Source of the DNA: Borreliella garinii
GTDB taxonomy: Bacteria > Spirochaetota > Spirochaetia > Borreliales > Borreliaceae
Length of the DNA stretch: 64,000 nt
Assembly: GCF_001922545.1 (NCBI RefSeq)
Contig: NZ_CP018744.1
Span: 62,001 to 126,000 of the forward strand
Direction: 5' to 3'
Shown here: piece after piece, positions 28,873-38,453 of the stretch
Numbering within the stretch: the stretch's first letter is position 1
Layout of the letters: each line of letters begins with the position of its first letter
Translations under genes and position numbers: made by a program
The notes under the pieces: generated by a model
Seen by the model: the letters and a program-made list of their open reading frames with translations, nothing else
Database searches by the model: none
What the model was told of the DNA's origin: nothing

Positions 28873-28921
28873 ACATTCATGGCATGTTCTGATCTACTTT
28901 TAAGTCAGTGGTCATGAATGT
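28873..28921 (+). repeat. Hairpin spanning the rpoS 3' end and the next start codon
   Basis: ACATTCATG (28873-28881) pairs with CATGAATGT (28913-28921), and an inner CTGA/TCAG pair can extend it. The 3' arm contains the ATG at 28918 of the next gene. It may act as an rpoS terminator (short T run follows: TTTATATTTT) and at the same time hide that start codon. Confidence 0.5.
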
Positions 28922-29790
28922 TTATATTTTATATTAAAAAAAACAAATTTATTATTGTAATTTTTATTATTATTGCTATTGCAATAACTCAAGCATTTGC
29001 AAGTTTTTTATATTTTAACGACAATTTAAAGGTTGTAAATGCACCACTTAAAGATAGGCTTCAAAAAACACAAAAAGACAGCTTAATAATAAATAACAAA
29101 GAAAATAAAAAATCCAGAATAAAGCCCAAGTTTTACTTAATCATCGATGACGTAGGTTATGATGAATTTATGTTAGAACAATTTATAAAACTTAATTTTG
29201 AAATAAATTATGCCATTATTCCATTTCTACCAAAATCAATGAATTTATACAAAAAGCTAAAAAATAATAACAAAACAATAATAATACATTTCCCAATGCA
29301 ATCAAAACATAGAAACTCAATAGAAAAATTTCATATAAACATAAAAGATAAAAAGGAAGAAATACACAAAAAAATCGAAAAAACATTTAAAATGTATCCT
29401 GATGCAAAAATAATGAATAATCACATGGGTAGCTTAATAACTTCAAATAAAGATTTAATGAAAATCATTTTAATAAAGCTTAAAGAGATTGATAGATATT
29501 TTTTCGACAGCGTAACTATTGCAGGAAGCGTACCAGAAATAATAGGTAAAGAAATTGGAGTTAGAGTAGAAAAAAGAGATGTATTTCTTGATAACAAAGA
29601 CACAGAAGAGTCCGTACTCAAGGAACTTGAAAAAGCAAAAAATATTGCTAGAAAACATGGAATAGTAAAAGTAATCGGACATATTTGGTCTAAAAACACA
29701 CTAAAAGTCCTAGAAAAAGAAGGACCTAATTTAAACCAGGAATTTAAATTTGACAACTTATTAAATCTTTACGAGGAAACAATCAGATGA
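28918..29790 (+). CDS. Divergent polysaccharide deacetylase family protein (DUF610)
   Basis: A 290-residue protein with one N-terminal membrane anchor (about 10-30) and a COG2861 domain: [13 protein letters not shown] (first Asp motif), [11 protein letters not shown] and [15 protein letters not shown]. Family members resemble NodB-type deacetylases and are thought to act on cell-wall or envelope polysaccharide in the periplasm; no substrate is known here. The ATG follows an in-frame TGA at once and has no good SD; it sits in the hairpin described at 28873-28921. The stop overlaps tsaD by four bases. Confidence 0.85.
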   Translation: MFIFYIKKNKFIIVIFIIIAIAITQAFASFLYFNDNLKVVNAPLKDRLQKTQKDSLIINNKENKKSRIKPKFYLIIDDVGYDEFMLEQFIKLNFEINYAIIPFLPKSMNLYKKLKNNNKTIIIHFPMQSKHRNSIEKFHINIKDKKEEIHKKIEKTFKMYPDAKIMNNHMGSLITSNKDLMKIILIKLKEIDRYFFDSVTIAGSVPEIIGKEIGVRVEKRDVFLDNKDTEESVLKELEKAKNIARKHGIVKVIGHIWSKNTLKVLEKEGPNLNQEFKFDNLLNLYEETIR

Positions 29791-30803
29791 AAGTACTTGG
29801 AATAGAAACCTCTTGTGACGACTGTTGCATAGCTGTAGTAGAAAACGGCATTCGTATTTTAAGCAATATAAAATTAAATCAAAAAGAACATAAAAAATAT
29901 TACGGAGTAGTACCCGAAATTGCCTCAAGACTTCATACTGAAGCTATTATGTCTGTTTGTATAGACGCACTAAAAAAGGCAAATACTAAAATATCTGAAA
30001 TTGACTTAATAGCTGTAACATCTAGACCTGGACTTATTGGATCTTTAATAGTTGGATTAAACTTTGCCAAAGGTTTGGCAATTTCATTAAAAAAACCTAT
30101 TATTTGCATTGACCACATCTTAGCCCATCTTTACGCTCCTTTAATGAGCTCAAAAATAGAATATCCATTTATATCATTATTATTAAGCGGTGGACATACA
30201 TTGATTGCTAAACAAAAAAATTTCGATGATGTTGAAATACTTGGAAAAACTCTAGATGATTCTTGTGGGGAAGCTTTTGACAAAGTAGCAAAGCATTATA
30301 ATATGGGATTTCCAGGAGGTCCAAACATCGAACAAATATCTAAAAATGGAGATGAAAACACATTTAAATTTCCAGTTACCACCTTTAGAAAAAAAGAAAA
30401 CTGGTATGATTTTTCATACTCTGGACTAAAAACAGCCTGCATACATCAACTCGAAAAATTCAAAAGCAAAGATAATCCAACAACAAAAAATAATATAGCT
30501 GCAAGCTTCCAAAAAGCTGCCTTTGAAAATCTAATTATCCCACTAAAAAGAGCAATCAAAGATACTCAAATCAACAGATTGGTAATAGCAGGCGGTGTTG
30601 CAAGCAATTTATACTTAAGAGAAAAAATAAATAAATTAAAAATACAAACTTACTACCCTCCTCTTGATCTTTGCACAGATAATGGAGCAATGATTGCGGG
30701 GCTTGGATTTAATATGTATTTAAAATACGGAGAAAGTCCAATCGAAACTGATGCAAATTCAAGAATAGAAAATTATAAAAACCAATACAAGGGAAGAAAA
30801 TAG
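29787..30803 (+). CDS. tsaD: tRNA threonylcarbamoyladenosine synthase subunit TsaD
   Basis: Catalytic subunit that transfers threonylcarbamoyl to A37 of ANN-decoding tRNAs. The 338-residue protein has the ASKHA-type opening [16 protein letters not shown], the metal-binding His pair in [20 protein letters not shown], and [11 protein letters not shown] near the end. It overlaps the upstream deacetylase gene (ATGA) and shares one base with pdxK downstream. Earlier annotation as glycoprotease (gcp) refers to the same family. Confidence 0.97.
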   Translation: MKVLGIETSCDDCCIAVVENGIRILSNIKLNQKEHKKYYGVVPEIASRLHTEAIMSVCIDALKKANTKISEIDLIAVTSRPGLIGSLIVGLNFAKGLAISLKKPIICIDHILAHLYAPLMSSKIEYPFISLLLSGGHTLIAKQKNFDDVEILGKTLDDSCGEAFDKVAKHYNMGFPGGPNIEQISKNGDENTFKFPVTTFRKKENWYDFSYSGLKTACIHQLEKFKSKDNPTTKNNIAASFQKAAFENLIIPLKRAIKDTQINRLVIAGGVASNLYLREKINKLKIQTYYPPLDLCTDNGAMIAGLGFNMYLKYGESPIETDANSRIENYKNQYKGRK

Positions 30804-31597
30804 TGAAAAGAATTTTAGCAATGCATGATATTTCAAGTATGGGAAGAACATCTCTAACAATATGTATACCGGTAATATCTTCGTTTAATATGCAAGTATG
30901 CCCTTTTGTAACAGCTGTCCTTTCTGCTTCTACAGCTTATAAAAAATTTGAAATAGTTGATTTAACTGATCATTTGGAAAAATTTATCAAGATATGGAAA
31001 GAGCAAAATGAACATTTTGACATACTCTATACGGGATTTCTAGGAAGCGAAACACAACAAATAACAATAGAAAAAATAATTAAATTAATAAAATTTGAAA
31101 AAATTGTAATTGACCCTGTATTTGCTGACAATGGGAAAATTTACTCTATATTTGATAATAAAATAATTAGTGGCTTTAGAAAAATCATAAAGTATGCAAA
31201 CATAATAACACCCAATATCACAGAACTTGAAATGCTAAGTAAAAGCTCACAACTTAACAACAAAGATGATATTATAAAAGCAATATTAAATCTTGATACA
31301 AAAGGAGTAGTAGTTGTTACAAGCGTCAAAAAAGGAGATCTTTTAGGAAACATTTGCTACAATCCTAAAAACAAAGAATACTCAGAGTTTTTTTTAGAAA
31401 AATTAGAGCAAAATTTCAGTGGAACGGGAGATTTATTTACTAGTTTGCTTATAGGATACTTGGAAAAATTCGAAATGGAACAGGCCCTGGAAAAAACAAC
31501 AAAAGCTATTCACTTAATAATAAAAGATTCAATTAAAGAAAATGCTTTAAAAAAAGAAGGGGTTCGGATTGAAAAATTTTTAAAAAATACATTTTGA
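30803..31597 (+). CDS. pdxK: Pyridoxal (pyridoxamine) kinase
   Basis: Phosphorylates vitamin B6 vitamers with ATP. The 264-residue ribokinase-fold protein has the PdxK/PdxY opening AMHDISSMGRTSLT (typically HD-ISG-GR), VIDPVFADNGKIY, and the catalytic GTGDLFTSLL with the Asp base near residue 214. The GTG start shares one base with the tsaD stop. Because the organism appears to lack B6 synthesis, this would be its salvage entry, which is inference. Confidence 0.9.
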   Translation: MKRILAMHDISSMGRTSLTICIPVISSFNMQVCPFVTAVLSASTAYKKFEIVDLTDHLEKFIKIWKEQNEHFDILYTGFLGSETQQITIEKIIKLIKFEKIVIDPVFADNGKIYSIFDNKIISGFRKIIKYANIITPNITELEMLSKSSQLNNKDDIIKAILNLDTKGVVVVTSVKKGDLLGNICYNPKNKEYSEFFLEKLEQNFSGTGDLFTSLLIGYLEKFEMEQALEKTTKAIHLIIKDSIKENALKKEGVRIEKFLKNTF

Positions 31598-31629
31598 ATT
31601 TAAATTTCATTAAATTCAATTTAAAAGAT

Positions 31630-31662
31630 TTAATAGATTTTTTGTACTAAAAAATCTATTAA
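31630..31662. repeat. 14-bp perfect inverted repeat between pdxK and murG
   Basis: TTAATAGATTTTTT (31630-31643) and its exact complement (31649-31662) flank a five-base loop. A second small hairpin, AAAGC/GCTTT (31663-31667 and 31672-31676), follows at once. There is no T run after it on the plus strand. It could end the pdxK transcript weakly or fold in a murG leader; murG starts 40 bases further on. Confidence 0.55.
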
Positions 31663-31701
31663 AAAGCAAATGCTTTATTGTTTTTATGGATAAATAAATA
31701 T

Positions 31702-32793
31702 ATGTCAAACAAAAAAAGAATATTTTTTACAGGGGGGGGGACTGGAGGCCACGTATTTCCAGGAATATCTATAATACAAAAATTAAAAGAATTGGACAAT
31801 GAAATTGAATTTTTTTGGATAGGCAAAAAAAAATCTATAGAAGAAAAATTGATAAAAGAACAAAATAATATTAAATTTATTCCGGTTCCATGCGGGAAAC
31901 TTAGACGTTATTTTTCTTTTCAAAATTTTACTGACTTTTTTAAAGTAATACTTGGAATAATAAAAAGCTTCTACATTTTAAAAAAATATAAACCTCAGAT
32001 TGTCTATGCAACTGGGGGATTTGTCTCAACTCCTACAATTATTGCATCTAGTTTGTTAAAAATAAAAAGAATAACCCATGAAATGGATTTGGATCCTGGG
32101 CTTGCAACAAAAATTAATGCTAAATTCGCAAATAAAATATACACAAGCTTCAAAGAAAGTGAAAAATACTTTAAAAACCATAAAAACATTATTTACACAG
32201 GATCTCCTATAAGAAAAGAATTCTTAACTCCAAATCCCAAAATCATCAAACAATTAACTCAAAACACTAACAAACCAATTGTTAGCATACTTGGGGGATC
32301 TCTTGGTGCTAATGTTTTAAACAACCTTGCACTCTTTATTAAAAAGGATTCTGAAATCTACTTCATCCATCAATCAGGGAAAAACTTAAATGGCCTGAGA
32401 GAAGACAATTACCTGAGAAGACAATTTTTTAACGCAGAAGAAATGGCAAGCATAGTTAAATTTTCCAATATAATAATAAGCAGAGCTGGAGCTGGAGCAA
32501 TAAAGGAATTTGCAAATGCTTGCACATGTGTAATTTTGATTCCATTTAAAAAAGGCTCTAGAGGAGATCAAATTAAAAATGCAAAATTACTAAAAAATCA
32601 AAATGCTTGCATTTATATAGATGAAGATGAAATTTTAAATACAAATATTTTGAAAGTTATAAAAGAAACTTTAAATGATAGAGAAAAAATCAACTCTCTA
32701 AAAGAAAACATCAAGAAATTCAACAATAAGCATTCTTCAACTTTAATAGCCAAATTACTAATAGAAGATATTAAGGAGACAAAATCTAAATGA
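31702..32793 (+). CDS. murG: UDP-GlcNAc:undecaprenyl-PP-MurNAc-pentapeptide GlcNAc transferase MurG
   Basis: Makes lipid II from lipid I at the inner face of the membrane. The 363-residue protein has the GGGTGGH loop at residues 11-17, [31 protein letters not shown], and the donor-binding [11 protein letters not shown] near residue 262. The ATG at 31702 gives the normal N-terminus; the longer frame starts with TTG at 31678. No clear SD. Nine consecutive G (31732-31740) encode the first three glycines of the loop, a slippage-prone run in such AT-rich DNA. The stop overlaps the next gene by four bases. Confidence 0.96.
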   Translation: MSNKKRIFFTGGGTGGHVFPGISIIQKLKELDNEIEFFWIGKKKSIEEKLIKEQNNIKFIPVPCGKLRRYFSFQNFTDFFKVILGIIKSFYILKKYKPQIVYATGGFVSTPTIIASSLLKIKRITHEMDLDPGLATKINAKFANKIYTSFKESEKYFKNHKNIIYTGSPIRKEFLTPNPKIIKQLTQNTNKPIVSILGGSLGANVLNNLALFIKKDSEIYFIHQSGKNLNGLREDNYLRRQFFNAEEMASIVKFSNIIISRAGAGAIKEFANACTCVILIPFKKGSRGDQIKNAKLLKNQNACIYIDEDEILNTNILKVIKETLNDREKINSLKENIKKFNNKHSSTLIAKLLIEDIKETKSK

Positions 32794-33278
32794 TAGTAAA
32801 CGATCCTATAAAAATAACCGGAATAGTGGACATACTAATAATAATAATTTTCACATCTTTAGGATTTAGAGGATTTTTAAGAGGATTTATTAAAGAAATT
32901 AGCGGATTTGCCGAAGTTTTTGTTTTAATAATCCTGCTTTATAAAAAAACTGAAGAGTTTAGAATGTTGGTTAAACCTATTGTTGAGCTGTCCTACATCC
33001 AAGCACTTCTTGTATTTTTTCTGCTCATACATATAGGATTTTTAATACTACAATCCTTAATAGAATCAATAATGAGCCAACTTAAATTAGTATTCTTCAA
33101 CAGAATGCTAGGCTTAGTGCTTGGTCTACTTGAAGCTTTTGGAATAATTGCAATCGTGGTTTACATAATACACTCACAACAAATATTTAAGCCTGAATAT
33201 TTCCTAAAAGAAAGTAAACTCCTTGATTATTTAAACCCTGGAATAAGCTATCTCTTTAAAATCTCAAAAACAAAATAA
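32790..33278 (+). CDS. CvpA-family membrane protein
   Basis: A 162-residue integral membrane protein with about four hydrophobic segments (roughly 10-30, 38-52, 68-92, 103-128). It carries the CvpA pattern: [20 protein letters not shown], then [12 protein letters not shown] and [15 protein letters not shown]. CvpA proteins are linked to envelope stress and, in enterobacteria, colicin V export; the real activity is unknown. It is coupled to murG by a four-base overlap and precedes the holB-like gene by 10 bp. Confidence 0.85.
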   Translation: MIVNDPIKITGIVDILIIIIFTSLGFRGFLRGFIKEISGFAEVFVLIILLYKKTEEFRMLVKPIVELSYIQALLVFFLLIHIGFLILQSLIESIMSQLKLVFFNRMLGLVLGLLEAFGIIAIVVYIIHSQQIFKPEYFLKESKLLDYLNPGISYLFKISKTK

Positions 33279-33288
33279 GGAACCAATA

Positions 33289-34335
33289 ATGACAATACTT
33301 CCAAAGATTGCCAAAGACATAATAAAAGCATATGATCAAAAAATATTACCAAATGCAATTCTTTTACTAGGAGAAAAGTTTTCATCAAAAAAGGTCAGCG
33401 CAATTGAGCTTGCAAAAAAAATATTAAACGAAAAAAACTTAACAAACCCTAATTTGCTCATTTTTGCAAATCTCGATACAATAGAAGCAAAAGCGCATCT
33501 TTCTACGAATTCGTATAAAATAGTAAATAAATACCTAGAATACATTAAAACTGTAATTTTTACCAAATGTTATTTCAGTAATGAAAAAAATTTGAAAAAA
33601 ATAGAAAAAAATATCAACTACATTAATTCTGTTTATTATAAAAAAGAATATAATATAAACATAAAAAATGAGCTTATAAAAAATATAGAAAATATAAACA
33701 AAGAACTAAATCGTAATATTACTGTTTATGATGTAAAAAAAATTCAAACTTGGATTTTTTCTGAAAAAGAAAAACCAAAGGTAATCTACATAAACGAAAT
33801 CGAAAACTTATCATTTAATGTACACAACTCACTTTTAAAAATACTAGAAGAGCCTCCTTTAAATATTTACTTTATCTTAGCAGCAAGAAATAAAAACAAA
33901 ATACCAAAAACAATACTTTCAAGACTTAGAATCTATAATTTCACAAAACCAGAAAAAAGATTGGGAATTCAAATATTCAAAGAAAGCTTTCTAACAAACA
34001 AAGACATAACAATTGAGGAGTATTTCGCCTCATTTTACGAAGAAGAAAGCAAAAAAATAAAAAAAGAATTAATAAAAATTTTAAATATAATAAAAGAAAA
34101 AAAATCCATATTTAATCTTGAAGAAATCGACTTTATAAAAGATGATCAGAGCTTTAAAATATTTTTAAACGAACTTACAATTAACATTAGAAAAGATTTT
34201 TTAGAAAAAAAGATAGATATTAATCAATATCTCAAATACACAGAACATTTGAAAAATATTTATAAATATCGCCCTTATAATCAAAATAAAAAATTAATAA
34301 TAGAAAACTTGATGCTAAATTACGAGGAGATATGA
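33289..34335 (+). CDS. holB: DNA polymerase III delta-prime-like protein
   Basis: A 348-residue protein with the clamp-loader delta-prime pattern: KVIYINEIENLSFNVHNSLLKILEEPP near residues 164-190, then YFILAARNKNKIPKTILSRLRIYNF (sensor 1 and the SRC-like SRL). The N-terminal P-loop position reads LLLGEKFSSKK and has lost the nucleotide-binding glycines, as expected for delta-prime, which does not hydrolyse ATP. The protein is very divergent in its C-terminal half. It overlaps hk2 by four bases. Confidence 0.82.
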   Translation: MTILPKIAKDIIKAYDQKILPNAILLLGEKFSSKKVSAIELAKKILNEKNLTNPNLLIFANLDTIEAKAHLSTNSYKIVNKYLEYIKTVIFTKCYFSNEKNLKKIEKNINYINSVYYKKEYNINIKNELIKNIENINKELNRNITVYDVKKIQTWIFSEKEKPKVIYINEIENLSFNVHNSLLKILEEPPLNIYFILAARNKNKIPKTILSRLRIYNFTKPEKRLGIQIFKESFLTNKDITIEEYFASFYEEESKKIKKELIKILNIIKEKKSIFNLEEIDFIKDDQSFKIFLNELTINIRKDFLEKKIDINQYLKYTEHLKNIYKYRPYNQNKKLIIENLMLNYEEI

Positions 34336-35480
34336 ATAATTTTTTTAAAAAAGCTTTAACAAAACTAAACAAATTATCTAATGAACAAAAAACTAAATTT
34401 ATTGAACAAATTTACAAAAAAATAGAAATATATGACGGAATATTCGCATCAATTAATGAAGGAATCATTGTCCTTGACAAACAAAACAACATAATCTATT
34501 CAAATAAGATTTTATACCAAATTCTAGCTTTAACAGCTAAATCAAAAATAGAAATTCTTGATGATATTCAAATTCCAATCTTAATAAATTTAATAAAAGA
34601 AATAGTTAGAACAGAAGATAAAATAATAGGATTAGAAGTCCCAATCTCAAACAATATATATATTAAAATTTCATTTATGCCTTATGTAAAAGAAAAAAAA
34701 CTTGAAGGCAACATTATTTTGATAGAAGACATTAAAGAGAAAAAAAAGAAAGAGGAAATGTTTAGAAGAGTTGAAGCTTTAGCCTCTTTTACAAGGCATG
34801 CAAGAAATATTGCTCATGAAATCAAAAACCCACTTGGAGCAATCGATATAAATTTACAACTGCTAAAAAAGGAAATTAAAAAACAAAAAATAAAAAATGG
34901 TAAAGCTGAAAATTATTTCAAAGTAATAAAAGAAGAAATAAACAGAGTAGATAAAATAGTAACAGAATTTTTATTAACTGTAAGACCAATAAAAATTAAC
35001 TTACAAGAAAAAGATATTAAACAAGTAATAAACAGTGTATATGAATTGTTAAATCCCGAATTAGAAAACAAAAACATAAAACTACTACTTAATTTAAATA
35101 AAATAAGCAATATCCTTGTTGATGAGAAACTATTAAAACAAGTTATTATAAATATAGTTAAAAATGCAGAAGAAGCACTGCTTGAAACAAAAAAAGAAAT
35201 AAAAAAAATAGAAATTTTTCTTTTAGAAAAAGACAATAAAATACATATCAACATAAAAGATAATGGAATCGGAATAAAAGATGAAGTAAAAGAGGAAATA
35301 TTTAAACCTCAATTTAGCACAAAAGAAAAAGGAAGTGGAATAGGACTTACTATTTCTTATAAAATAATAAAAGAGCTTGGGGGTGAAATTTTTGCAGAAA
35401 GCAAAGAAGGTAAAGGTACTATTTTTACAATCACACTTCCTAAACTAAATAAAAAAAATATTTTAATTGAAGGGTATTAA
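34332..35480 (+). CDS. hk2: Histidine kinase Hk2 (NtrB-like)
   Basis: Soluble sensor kinase paired with Rrp2. 382 residues: a PAS domain (about 32-135), the dimerisation box AHEIKNPLGAI with phospho-acceptor His162, an N box (INIVKNAEEALL), and ATP-lid motifs DNGIGIKDE and GSGIGLTIS. There is no membrane segment, so it should sense a cytoplasmic signal. It overlaps the holB-like gene by four bases and is followed by rrp2 after 2 bp. Published work suggests Rrp2 can also be phosphorylated by acetyl phosphate independently of this kinase. Confidence 0.95.
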   Translation: MNNFFKKALTKLNKLSNEQKTKFIEQIYKKIEIYDGIFASINEGIIVLDKQNNIIYSNKILYQILALTAKSKIEILDDIQIPILINLIKEIVRTEDKIIGLEVPISNNIYIKISFMPYVKEKKLEGNIILIEDIKEKKKKEEMFRRVEALASFTRHARNIAHEIKNPLGAIDINLQLLKKEIKKQKIKNGKAENYFKVIKEEINRVDKIVTEFLLTVRPIKINLQEKDIKQVINSVYELLNPELENKNIKLLLNLNKISNILVDEKLLKQVIINIVKNAEEALLETKKEIKKIEIFLLEKDNKIHINIKDNGIGIKDEVKEEIFKPQFSTKEKGSGIGLTISYKIIKELGGEIFAESKEGKGTIFTITLPKLNKKNILIEGY

Positions 35481-35482
35481 AA

Positions 35483-36841
35483 ATGAGCAAAATACTTGTA
35501 GCTGATGATGAAAAGAATATTAGAGAAGGAATTGCTACCTATCTTGAGGATGAAGGATATTTTGTTTTCACGGCTAGCGACGGAGAGGAAGCTCTTGAAA
35601 CAATTGAAAATGAAAATCTTGATGTAATAATATCTGATCTTAGAATGCCTCAGATATCAGGAGAAAAATTGCTCAAAATAGTTAAAGAAAAAAACTTAAA
35701 AATACCTTTTATTATTTTAACGGCCCACGGAACAGTTGATTCTGCTGTAGACGCCATGAGAGAAGGTGCTTACGATTTTTTAACAAAACCCTTAGACCTT
35801 GAAAGACTCTTGCTAATAATAAAAAGATCATTAAATAAAAAAGAAAATAACAATGGAGAAAATGTCAATTTAGAAAATATTCTAATAAGAAAAGATTTAA
35901 AATACTATGAAAAAATCATAGGAAAATCGCTGTTAATGCAAAAGATTTTTGAACTTGTAATAAAAATAGCAAAATCAAACGCATCTGTTCTTATAACGGG
36001 CGAAATCGGTGTTGGAAAAGAGATAATAGCCGATGCTATTTTTGATCTTTCAAATAGAAATGACAAACCATTTATAAAAGTAAATTGCGCTGCACTTTCT
36101 GAAAGCATCCTTGAAAGCGAGCTTTTTGGGCATGAAAAAGGAGCATTCACTGGCGCAATTTCCAAAAAAAAAGGCAGATTTGAACTTGCTAACAAAGGTA
36201 CAATTTTTCTTGATGAGATAGCAGAAATTTCACCTGAAATTCAAGTTAAACTTTTAAGAGTACTACAAAACAAAACATTTGAACGCGTTGGGGGAGAAAC
36301 TACAATTAAAGTTGACATTAGGCTTCTGGCTGCAACAAACAAGAACCTTGAAGAAGAAATTAAAAAGGGGAAATTTAGAGAAGATTTATTTTATAGATTA
36401 AATATCATTAATATAAACATACCGCCTTTAAGAGAGAGAAAAGATGATATATCTAATTTAACAAGCATACTAATAAGAGACGTCGCAAAGGAAAATAATA
36501 GACAAGAAAAAACTCTTTCTAATGATGCAATTAAAGCTCTCTATTATTACGATTGGCCAGGAAATATTAGAGAATTAAAAAATGTACTTGAAAGCGCATT
36601 AATATTATCAAAAGGAAAGCAAATCACCAAAGAAGATTTACCGGCAAAAATCAAGAATAATGAAAATCTTATATTTAAAATCACACTACCAATAGGAATT
36701 AGCCTAAAAGAGGCTGAAAAAGAAATAATAAAACAAACGCTTTTTCATTCCAAAAACAATAAAAGCAAATGCGCCGAAATATTAAAAATAGGAAGAAAAA
36801 CTTTACATAATAAAATAATCGAATATCAGATTGATCAATAA
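35483..36841 (+). CDS. rrp2: RpoN-dependent response regulator Rrp2 (NtrC-like)
   Basis: Bacterial enhancer-binding protein that activates RpoN transcription of rpoS. 452 residues: receiver domain with phospho-acceptor Asp52 (IISDLRMPQ), an AAA+ domain with Walker A GEIGVGKE, the sigma-54 contact loop GAFTGA (within ELFGHEKGAFTGA) and Walker B FLDEIAEIS, and a C-terminal Fis-type helix-turn-helix (KCAEILKIGRKTLHNKI). All key residues are intact. No enhancer sequence can be pointed to near rpoS. It follows hk2 by 2 bp. Confidence 0.97.
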   Translation: MSKILVADDEKNIREGIATYLEDEGYFVFTASDGEEALETIENENLDVIISDLRMPQISGEKLLKIVKEKNLKIPFIILTAHGTVDSAVDAMREGAYDFLTKPLDLERLLLIIKRSLNKKENNNGENVNLENILIRKDLKYYEKIIGKSLLMQKIFELVIKIAKSNASVLITGEIGVGKEIIADAIFDLSNRNDKPFIKVNCAALSESILESELFGHEKGAFTGAISKKKGRFELANKGTIFLDEIAEISPEIQVKLLRVLQNKTFERVGGETTIKVDIRLLAATNKNLEEEIKKGKFREDLFYRLNIININIPPLRERKDDISNLTSILIRDVAKENNRQEKTLSNDAIKALYYYDWPGNIRELKNVLESALILSKGKQITKEDLPAKIKNNENLIFKITLPIGISLKEAEKEIIKQTLFHSKNNKSKCAEILKIGRKTLHNKIIEYQIDQ

Positions 36842-36862
36842 GATTTATTTCAAATTATTAAA

Positions 36863-37048
36863 TAATAATCAATACAAAAAAATAACATGGCTATAAATTG
36901 AATGTATAATTTTGAAACCAAAAAATTTTTTAATGTCAATAATTATATTAAAATGAAACACTTTCTTTCAAAATTCTGGTGCAAAAGTGTAAAAATATTC
37001 TTACCAAATAAGTAATTATACATTATTATTTATTAATAATCAATACAA
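36863..37048. repeat. 15-bp direct repeat in the rrp2 / M23 convergent gap
   Basis: TAATAATCAATACAA occurs at 36863-36877 and again at 37034-37048 in the 244-bp gap between the convergent rrp2 and M23 genes. The second copy overlaps a small hairpin, ATACAATT/AATTGTAT (37043-37062). A weak stem ACACTTT/AAAGTGT lies between. No reading frame of note is present. One or both hairpins probably end the converging transcripts. Confidence 0.4.
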
Positions 37049-37085
37049 TTTAATAATTGTATATTTAGCTACCTGCAACCCAAGT

Positions 37086-37973
37086 TTACTTCAAAAGCTT
37101 TAAAGGGTTAATAGGAATATTTTTTTTTAATATTTCAAAGTGTAAATGGGGTCCTGTTGAGCGCCCCGTTTGTCCTACCATTCCAAGCAATTCGCCTGAT
37201 TTAATCGGGTCTCCTATCTTTACAGAATATGAATTTAAATGCCCATAAAGAGATTTAATATTATTTTTGTGACCAACTACAACAAAATTACCATAAAGAT
37301 CATTGTATCCAACTTCAATGACTATTCCAGAAGAAGAGGAATACACTTCCGTATTCATTGGAGCTGCAAGATCTATTCCCGTATGAAAACTTTTATTACC
37401 AGTGAAAGGATCATTTCTAAATCCAAAATCAGAACTAACAATAAATTTTTTTAAAGGAAAAATAAAGTTGGCATTTAAAAAAAAAAGTAACTCTGTACCT
37501 GAAAAAAGTCCAAAATCTGGATTCTTTACAAAATCAAAAAAATAAAACTCATAAACTCTGTCGCTCCTTTTAATTTTTATTTTTTCAGCTTTAGTGAGAT
37601 CTCTTGTTGCTAAGAGCAAATTATTAAACCTATAATCTTTGCTATCAAAAACAAAAACTCCTTTTTTACTAGGAATAAGAAGCTCTTGCCCAACACTCAC
37701 AAGAGGAGAATCTAATAAATTAACGGTAGCAATGCCAGACTGCCATCCATTTATTTTATTAGCAATTTTAAAAAAAGTATCCCCCTTTTTAACTTTATAT
37801 AAGTAAAAAAATAGGGGAATATGCTGTTTTTTATTATATTTTAAAACTTTGACTTTAAGATCAGAAAAAATAGGATCTTTTCTTGAAAAATTTTTTATTT
37901 CTGGATAAGAAAAAACACAAATTGCTTTTAAAAAAAAGAAAACTACTTTAAATAAAAAAAAATTTTTACTCAT
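37086..37973 (-). CDS. LysM and M23-peptidase envelope protein
   Basis: Probable peptidoglycan endopeptidase or amidase activator in the periplasm. 295 residues: signal or anchor (about 5-22), one LysM domain (about 58-105, YKVKKGDTFFKIANKIN), and a C-terminal M23 (lysostaphin/LytM) domain. The zinc ligands are intact: HTGIDLAAP (His and Asp near 197 and 201) and GRSTGPHLHFEI (HxH near 276). With a complete active site it should be an enzyme rather than a non-catalytic EnvC/NlpD-type activator. It stands alone, convergent with rrp2. Confidence 0.93.
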   Translation of the reverse strand: MSKNFFLFKVVFFFLKAICVFSYPEIKNFSRKDPIFSDLKVKVLKYNKKQHIPLFFYLYKVKKGDTFFKIANKINGWQSGIATVNLLDSPLVSVGQELLIPSKKGVFVFDSKDYRFNNLLLATRDLTKAEKIKIKRSDRVYEFYFFDFVKNPDFGLFSGTELLFFLNANFIFPLKKFIVSSDFGFRNDPFTGNKSFHTGIDLAAPMNTEVYSSSSGIVIEVGYNDLYGNFVVVGHKNNIKSLYGHLNSYSVKIGDPIKSGELLGMVGQTGRSTGPHLHFEILKKNIPINPLKLLK

Positions 37974-38084
37974 ACTGCAAATTCTTTCACCCTTAATTAA
38001 TCAAAATATAATAAAAAACATAAAAAAAATAAATCGTGTTTAGACTTGCAAATAATAACAAACTGTAATAAACTTTCTCTCAAC

Positions 38085-38414
38085 ATGAAGCTAAACGAAT
38101 ACCAAGAAAAAGCAAAAAAAACTGCTAAATACAAAAATAAAAAAGAAGAATTAATTTTAACAACACTTGGTCTTGCTGGAGAAACTGGAGAAGTTGTTGA
38201 AAAAATAAAAAAATTAGGAAGAGATAAAAATTACATTATTGATGATGACTACTTAATATCAATTAAAAAAGAGCTTGGGGATGTTTTATGGTACTTATCA
38301 ACTTTAAGTAATAATCTAGGCATTACACTTGAAGATGTTGCCCTAACTAACCTAAAAAAAATACAAAAGCGTCATGAAAATGGAACAATAAATGGTGAAG
38401 GTGACGACAGATAA
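38085..38414 (+). CDS. MazG-like nucleotide pyrophosphohydrolase
   Basis: A 109-residue all-helical MazG-fold protein with the metal-binding pattern GLAGETGEVVEKIKK (Glu-x2-Glu type) and KKELGDVLWYLS (Glu-x2-Asp). Such small enzymes hydrolyse noncanonical or excess (d)NTPs to the monophosphate. The frame is open to a TTG at 38046, but ATG at 38085 gives the usual opening MKLNEYQEKAKK; neither start has a clear SD. A DUF368 gene follows 39 bp later. Confidence 0.86.
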   Translation: MKLNEYQEKAKKTAKYKNKKEELILTTLGLAGETGEVVEKIKKLGRDKNYIIDDDYLISIKKELGDVLWYLSTLSNNLGITLEDVALTNLKKIQKRHENGTINGEGDDR

Positions 38415-38453
38415 AGCATTGAGATCAAAAATACTTAAAGTCTAAAAATACAA

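Noticed and set aside
36956-36991. ACACTTT/AAAGTGT stem as a terminator of rrp2
   Set aside because: Only seven pairs with a 19-base loop; too weak to call alone.
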